A stretch of 5,921 bases of DNA from Microcaldota archaeon (GTDB taxonomy: Archaea > Micrarchaeota > Micrarchaeia > Norongarragalinales > UBA8480). Below the pieces are notes generated by a model. It saw only the letters and a list, made by a program, of their open reading frames with translations, was not told where the DNA came from and ran no database searches. The stretch is from positions 1 to 5,921 of the forward strand of contig JAHFHN010000058.1 in the NCBI GenBank assembly GCA_023246885.1. Reading direction: 5' to 3'. Shown here one piece after another: positions 4,148 to 5,921 of this stretch (its first letter is position 1; each line of letters opens with the position of its first letter). The translations under genes were made by a program, and so were the position numbers.

Positions 4148-4285
4148 GGGGCTGTGGGCCAACCTGGTATGCTATCAGCTTCGGGAAACCCCTTTTCTTT
4201 TTGCGAAAAAGAAAAGTCGTTTTATCGCCAAAAGAAAAACGGTTAGAAACAGCTGATGATCTGAGTTCAAATCTCAGCAGCCCCA
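4148..4285 (+). tRNA. tRNA-Pro(CGG) with intron
   Basis: The exons 4148-4185 and 4251-4285 join to a 73-nt tRNA. All outer stems are perfect: acceptor GGGGCTG/CAGCCCC, anticodon stem TCAGC/GCTGA, T stem CTGAG/CTCAG with loop TTCAAAT. The D arm is short, as is common in tRNA-Pro. The anticodon CGG is at 4182-4184 and the discriminator is A73; CCA is not encoded. The 65-nt intron sits after position 37. Its ends make a reasonable bulge-helix-bulge: TTC of the loop pairs with GAA near 4246-4248, and AACC (4187-4190) pairs with GGTT (4241-4244), placing both cuts in bulges. A run of six T (4286-4291) directly after the gene is the likely transcription stop. Confidence 0.92.
4186..4250 (+). other. 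Intron of tRNA-Pro, homologous to the tRNA-Arg intron
   Basis: The 65-nt intron contains a perfect 11-bp hairpin, CTTTTCTTTTT (4192-4202) with AAAAAGAAAAG (4206-4216) around a GCG loop. A TCGTTTTATC linker leads to the GCCAAAAGAAAAACGG segment, matching the second hairpin region of the Arg intron with compensating divergence, and then TTAGAAAC. Aligned with the Arg intron, the blocks TTTTCTTTT, GAAAAG, GTC/GTC-TT, GCCAA and AGAAA recur in order. It encodes no protein. Confidence 0.8.
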
Positions 4286-4297
4286 TTTTTTATCTAA

Positions 4298-4305
4298 TAT
4301 AAAAT
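4298..4305 (+). promoter_or_regulatory. Candidate TATA box for the PP2C gene
   Basis: TATAAAAT at this site predicts a start near 4328, about 19 bases before ATG 4347. Two nearer alternatives exist: TTTTTTAAA (4322-4330) and TATAAAATA (4332-4340). They would place transcription at or after the second ATG (4356). No Shine-Dalgarno precedes either ATG, so the promoter used decides the start codon. Confidence 0.35.
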
Positions 4306-4346
4306 CTATTTGTCCGAGTCGTTTTTTAAACTATAAAATACTAATT

Positions 4347-5411
4347 ATGCTACACATGGTAAACGCATCTGGAGAACGAGAGTTCTACGACAAAATAGGC
4401 ATGGCGAGATGGGGCTGGTTACCCGTTAAGTTGCGCTCTGGGTTAAAACAACTTCACGATAGGAAAATAGTAAGCACCCACGAGTTGCGGACAATTGGAA
4501 GACAATTTGTAGCACTTGAACCACACCGAGAGCTAGTTGTAAAACACGTTATAGCTAAAGCGCTTGAACTGCATTCAGCTGGAAAACACCGTAATGCAAT
4601 TGAACATTTACTTAGGCACACTGCATCAAAAGATGCGCTTGACGATTATATTAACCCTGTAAGGATTAGCTTTGAAAGCACAGGCGGTACACACGTAGGA
4701 ATGAAGCGTTCAAGTAATGACGACGTTTGCTTAATACATCCAGAAAAGCAGTTGTTCGTAATTGCAGATGGAATGGGCGGCCACGCTAATGGGCGCAAAG
4801 CTGCTAGTACTGCAGTAGCTGCTCTTTCGAATCATTTTGATCCAAAAAAACCAGGCACACTCCTTGAAGGCGTGCATGAGGCACATAAAGTAGTATTTGA
4901 AAAAAATGAAAAAACTCAGAGAGAAATAGAACGAGAGGAACTAAAAGGAGTCTATTATACCGGTGAAGCGAAGCACAATGCAATGATGGGAACCACTTTA
5001 ACTGCATTACATATTGAAAAAGATGGAAAGGCACACATTGCACACGTTGGAGACACGCGCGTCTATCTTTTACGTAAAGGCGTATTGAGGCATCAATTGA
5101 CACAATTGACAACCGATCACAGTGTACCCGGAGTACAAAATCAGTTAACGCAAGCTATAGGGGGCGGGCATGGAATTGAGCCCGAGTATAAAACAGTTCA
5201 AGCAAAAGACGGCGATGTTTTCTTTTTATGCAGCGACGGGATAAACAAGCACATAACTGATAGGGAGATTAAACTAGTACTCAGTAATTACGCGCGAGGT
5301 ATAATTACACCTACCGCAGTAATACAGAATTTAATTAAAGAAGCTAACCGGCGTGGCGGAACTGATAATAGCACGGCGTTGGTTGTAAAAGTAAAAATGC
5401 CAAAGAAGTAG
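4347..5411 (+). CDS. PP2C/PPM-family Ser/Thr protein phosphatase with N-terminal helical extension
   Basis: A metal-dependent protein phosphatase that removes phosphate from Ser/Thr residues, like bacterial PrpC/Stp. The catalytic domain runs from about residue 106 to 350 of 354. Motifs in order: MKRSSNDD (119-126), ADGMGGH with metal Asp141, GTTLTA (215-220), AHVGDTRVYLLR with Asp236 (232-243), LTTDHSV (254-260), CSDGINKHITDREI with Asp297 (295-308), and GGTDNSTALVV with Asp340 (337-347). All metal-binding Asp residues are kept, so it should be active. Residues 1-105 are outside the family: a helical, basic region with LHSAGKHRNAIEHLLRH (75-91) that resembles a single TPR-like helix pair. 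It is possibly a binding or sensing module. A start at ATG 4356 would drop only three residues. The stop is TAG, followed three codons on by TAA. No kinase partner lies in the window. Confidence 0.93.
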   Translation: MLHMVNASGEREFYDKIGMARWGWLPVKLRSGLKQLHDRKIVSTHELRTIGRQFVALEPHRELVVKHVIAKALELHSAGKHRNAIEHLLRHTASKDALDDYINPVRISFESTGGTHVGMKRSSNDDVCLIHPEKQLFVIADGMGGHANGRKAASTAVAALSNHFDPKKPGTLLEGVHEAHKVVFEKNEKTQREIEREELKGVYYTGEAKHNAMMGTTLTALHIEKDGKAHIAHVGDTRVYLLRKGVLRHQLTQLTTDHSVPGVQNQLTQAIGGGHGIEPEYKTVQAKDGDVFFLCSDGINKHITDREIKLVLSNYARGIITPTAVIQNLIKEANRRGGTDNSTALVVKVKMPKK

Positions 5412-5429
5412 AAGACCTAAACTAATACA

Positions 5430-5445
5430 CTTAGCGTTTGCTAAG
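5430..5445. terminator. Short hairpin between convergent PP2C and aspS genes
   Basis: CTTAGC (5430-5435) pairs perfectly with GCTAAG (5440-5445) around a GTTT loop. It lies in the 29-base gap between the two stops and swallows the aspS stop codon. No T-run follows on either strand, so it may help separate convergent transcripts or protect 3' ends rather than act as a classic terminator. Confidence 0.35.
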
Positions 5446-5921
5446 GCGTTACTCGGTTTCTATCTCGCGGGAAGAATGTTGCTTCGCGCACGTTGTTGAG
5501 TTTTAGTAACCTAGCAGTTAAACGTTCAAGTCCAAACGCTTGCCCACCATGTGGAGGCATACCGTACCTGAAAGTTTCTAGGTAAAACTCGAAGTCAGCT
5601 GGATTGAATCCTTTTGCTGCAAATTGTCTTTCAAGTACAGCTGGGTCATGAACGCGTTGTCCGCCTGAAACAATTTCAACTCCACTAAATAGCAAGTCAA
5701 AACCACGCGAGTATTTTTTCTTTGTGTGTGGTTGCGTGTAAGCCGGCCGTAATTCAATAGGGTAATTATTGACAAATACAAATTCGGAGCCAAATTTTTC
5801 ACTTGCATAAGTGCAAAGGGCTGCTTCATGATCGCGTGATAAGTCCGACATGGGCGCAAATTCTTTGCCAATGGATTCAAAAATTTTAGGTAAATCCCAG
5901 TATTTTAGCACAGGTATTTTC
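5441..5921 (-). CDS. aspS: Aspartyl-tRNA synthetase, C-terminal part (5' end beyond window)
   Basis: The last 160 codons of a class IIb synthetase that charges tRNA-Asp (and tRNA-Asn in non-discriminating forms) with aspartate. The frame is open through base 5921, so the anticodon-binding domain and motifs 1 and 2 lie outside. Visible are FVFVNNYP, ELRPAY, RGFDLLFSGVEIVSGGQRVHD (substrate and ATP pocket between motifs 2 and 3), FRYGMPPHGG, and motif 3 FGLERL with its ATP-binding Arg. NVREATFFPRDRNRVTP follows, the standard C-terminus of archaeal-type AspRS. The TAG stop comes exactly at that family end. AsnRS is less likely because its end motif differs from FPRDxxRxTP. GQAFGLERL replaces the commoner GFGLGLERL. 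Tail-to-tail with the phosphatase gene. Confidence 0.95.
   Translation of the reverse strand, partial: KIPVLKYWDLPKIFESIGKEFAPMSDLSRDHEAALCTYASEKFGSEFVFVNNYPIELRPAYTQPHTKKKYSRGFDLLFSGVEIVSGGQRVHDPAVLERQFAAKGFNPADFEFYLETFRYGMPPHGGQAFGLERLTARLLKLNNVREATFFPRDRNRVTP

Noticed and set aside
4804..5112. Minus-strand frame of 102 codons
   Set aside because: It is antisense to the conserved PP2C catalytic motifs; composition and motif content show it is a shadow.

Overview
The window reads as a compact, AT-rich archaeal chromosome segment, most likely from a small-genome lineage of the DPANN/Micrarchaeota-Diapherotrites kind. That lineage guess is inference. The archaeal signs are direct: two tRNA genes with introns beside the anticodon and no encoded CCA, an archaeal-type aspartyl-tRNA synthetase, and TATA boxes about 27 bases upstream of several start codons that have no Shine-Dalgarno sequence (leaderless genes). 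Nothing in the window resembles a phage, an IS element or a CRISPR array.

Layout, left to right. At 1-1110 (minus) is a phosphomannomutase/phosphoglucomutase, cut by the window edge before its last domain. At 1160-1273 (plus) is a 37-residue, very basic protein. At 1298-2116 (minus) is a sugar-1-phosphate nucleotidyltransferase with an N-terminal ribbon-helix-helix domain, interrupted by one in-frame amber codon. At 2312-2674 (minus) is a four-helix membrane protein with a clear terminator and a long leader. At 2835-2897 (plus) is a possible leaderless micro-ORF. At 2960-3529 (plus) is a Maf-family nucleotide pyrophosphatase. tRNA-Arg(UCU) lies at 3572-3712 (plus, with intron), a two-helix membrane protein at 3725-4069 (minus), and tRNA-Pro(CGG) at 4148-4285 (plus, with intron). 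At 4347-5411 (plus) is a PP2C-type protein phosphatase with an unrecognised N-terminal helical region. At 5441-5921 (minus) is the C-terminal part of aspartyl-tRNA synthetase.

Functional links. The mutase and the nucleotidyltransferase are consecutive steps of NDP-sugar synthesis (hexose-6-P to hexose-1-P to NDP-hexose), so the left third looks like a sugar-activation locus for glycosylation. The centre and right hold housekeeping functions: nucleotide-pool cleaning, tRNAs and a tRNA synthetase. A signalling phosphatase sits among them. Genes are mostly single transcription units facing in alternating directions, with intergenic gaps of about 15 to 290 bases.

The strongest unusual signals are two. 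First, the tRNA-Arg and tRNA-Pro genes carry clearly related introns of about 65 nt, with two hairpins in the same order. Second, an amber codon splits the otherwise well-preserved nucleotidyltransferase, while TAG also terminates aspS exactly where that family normally ends.
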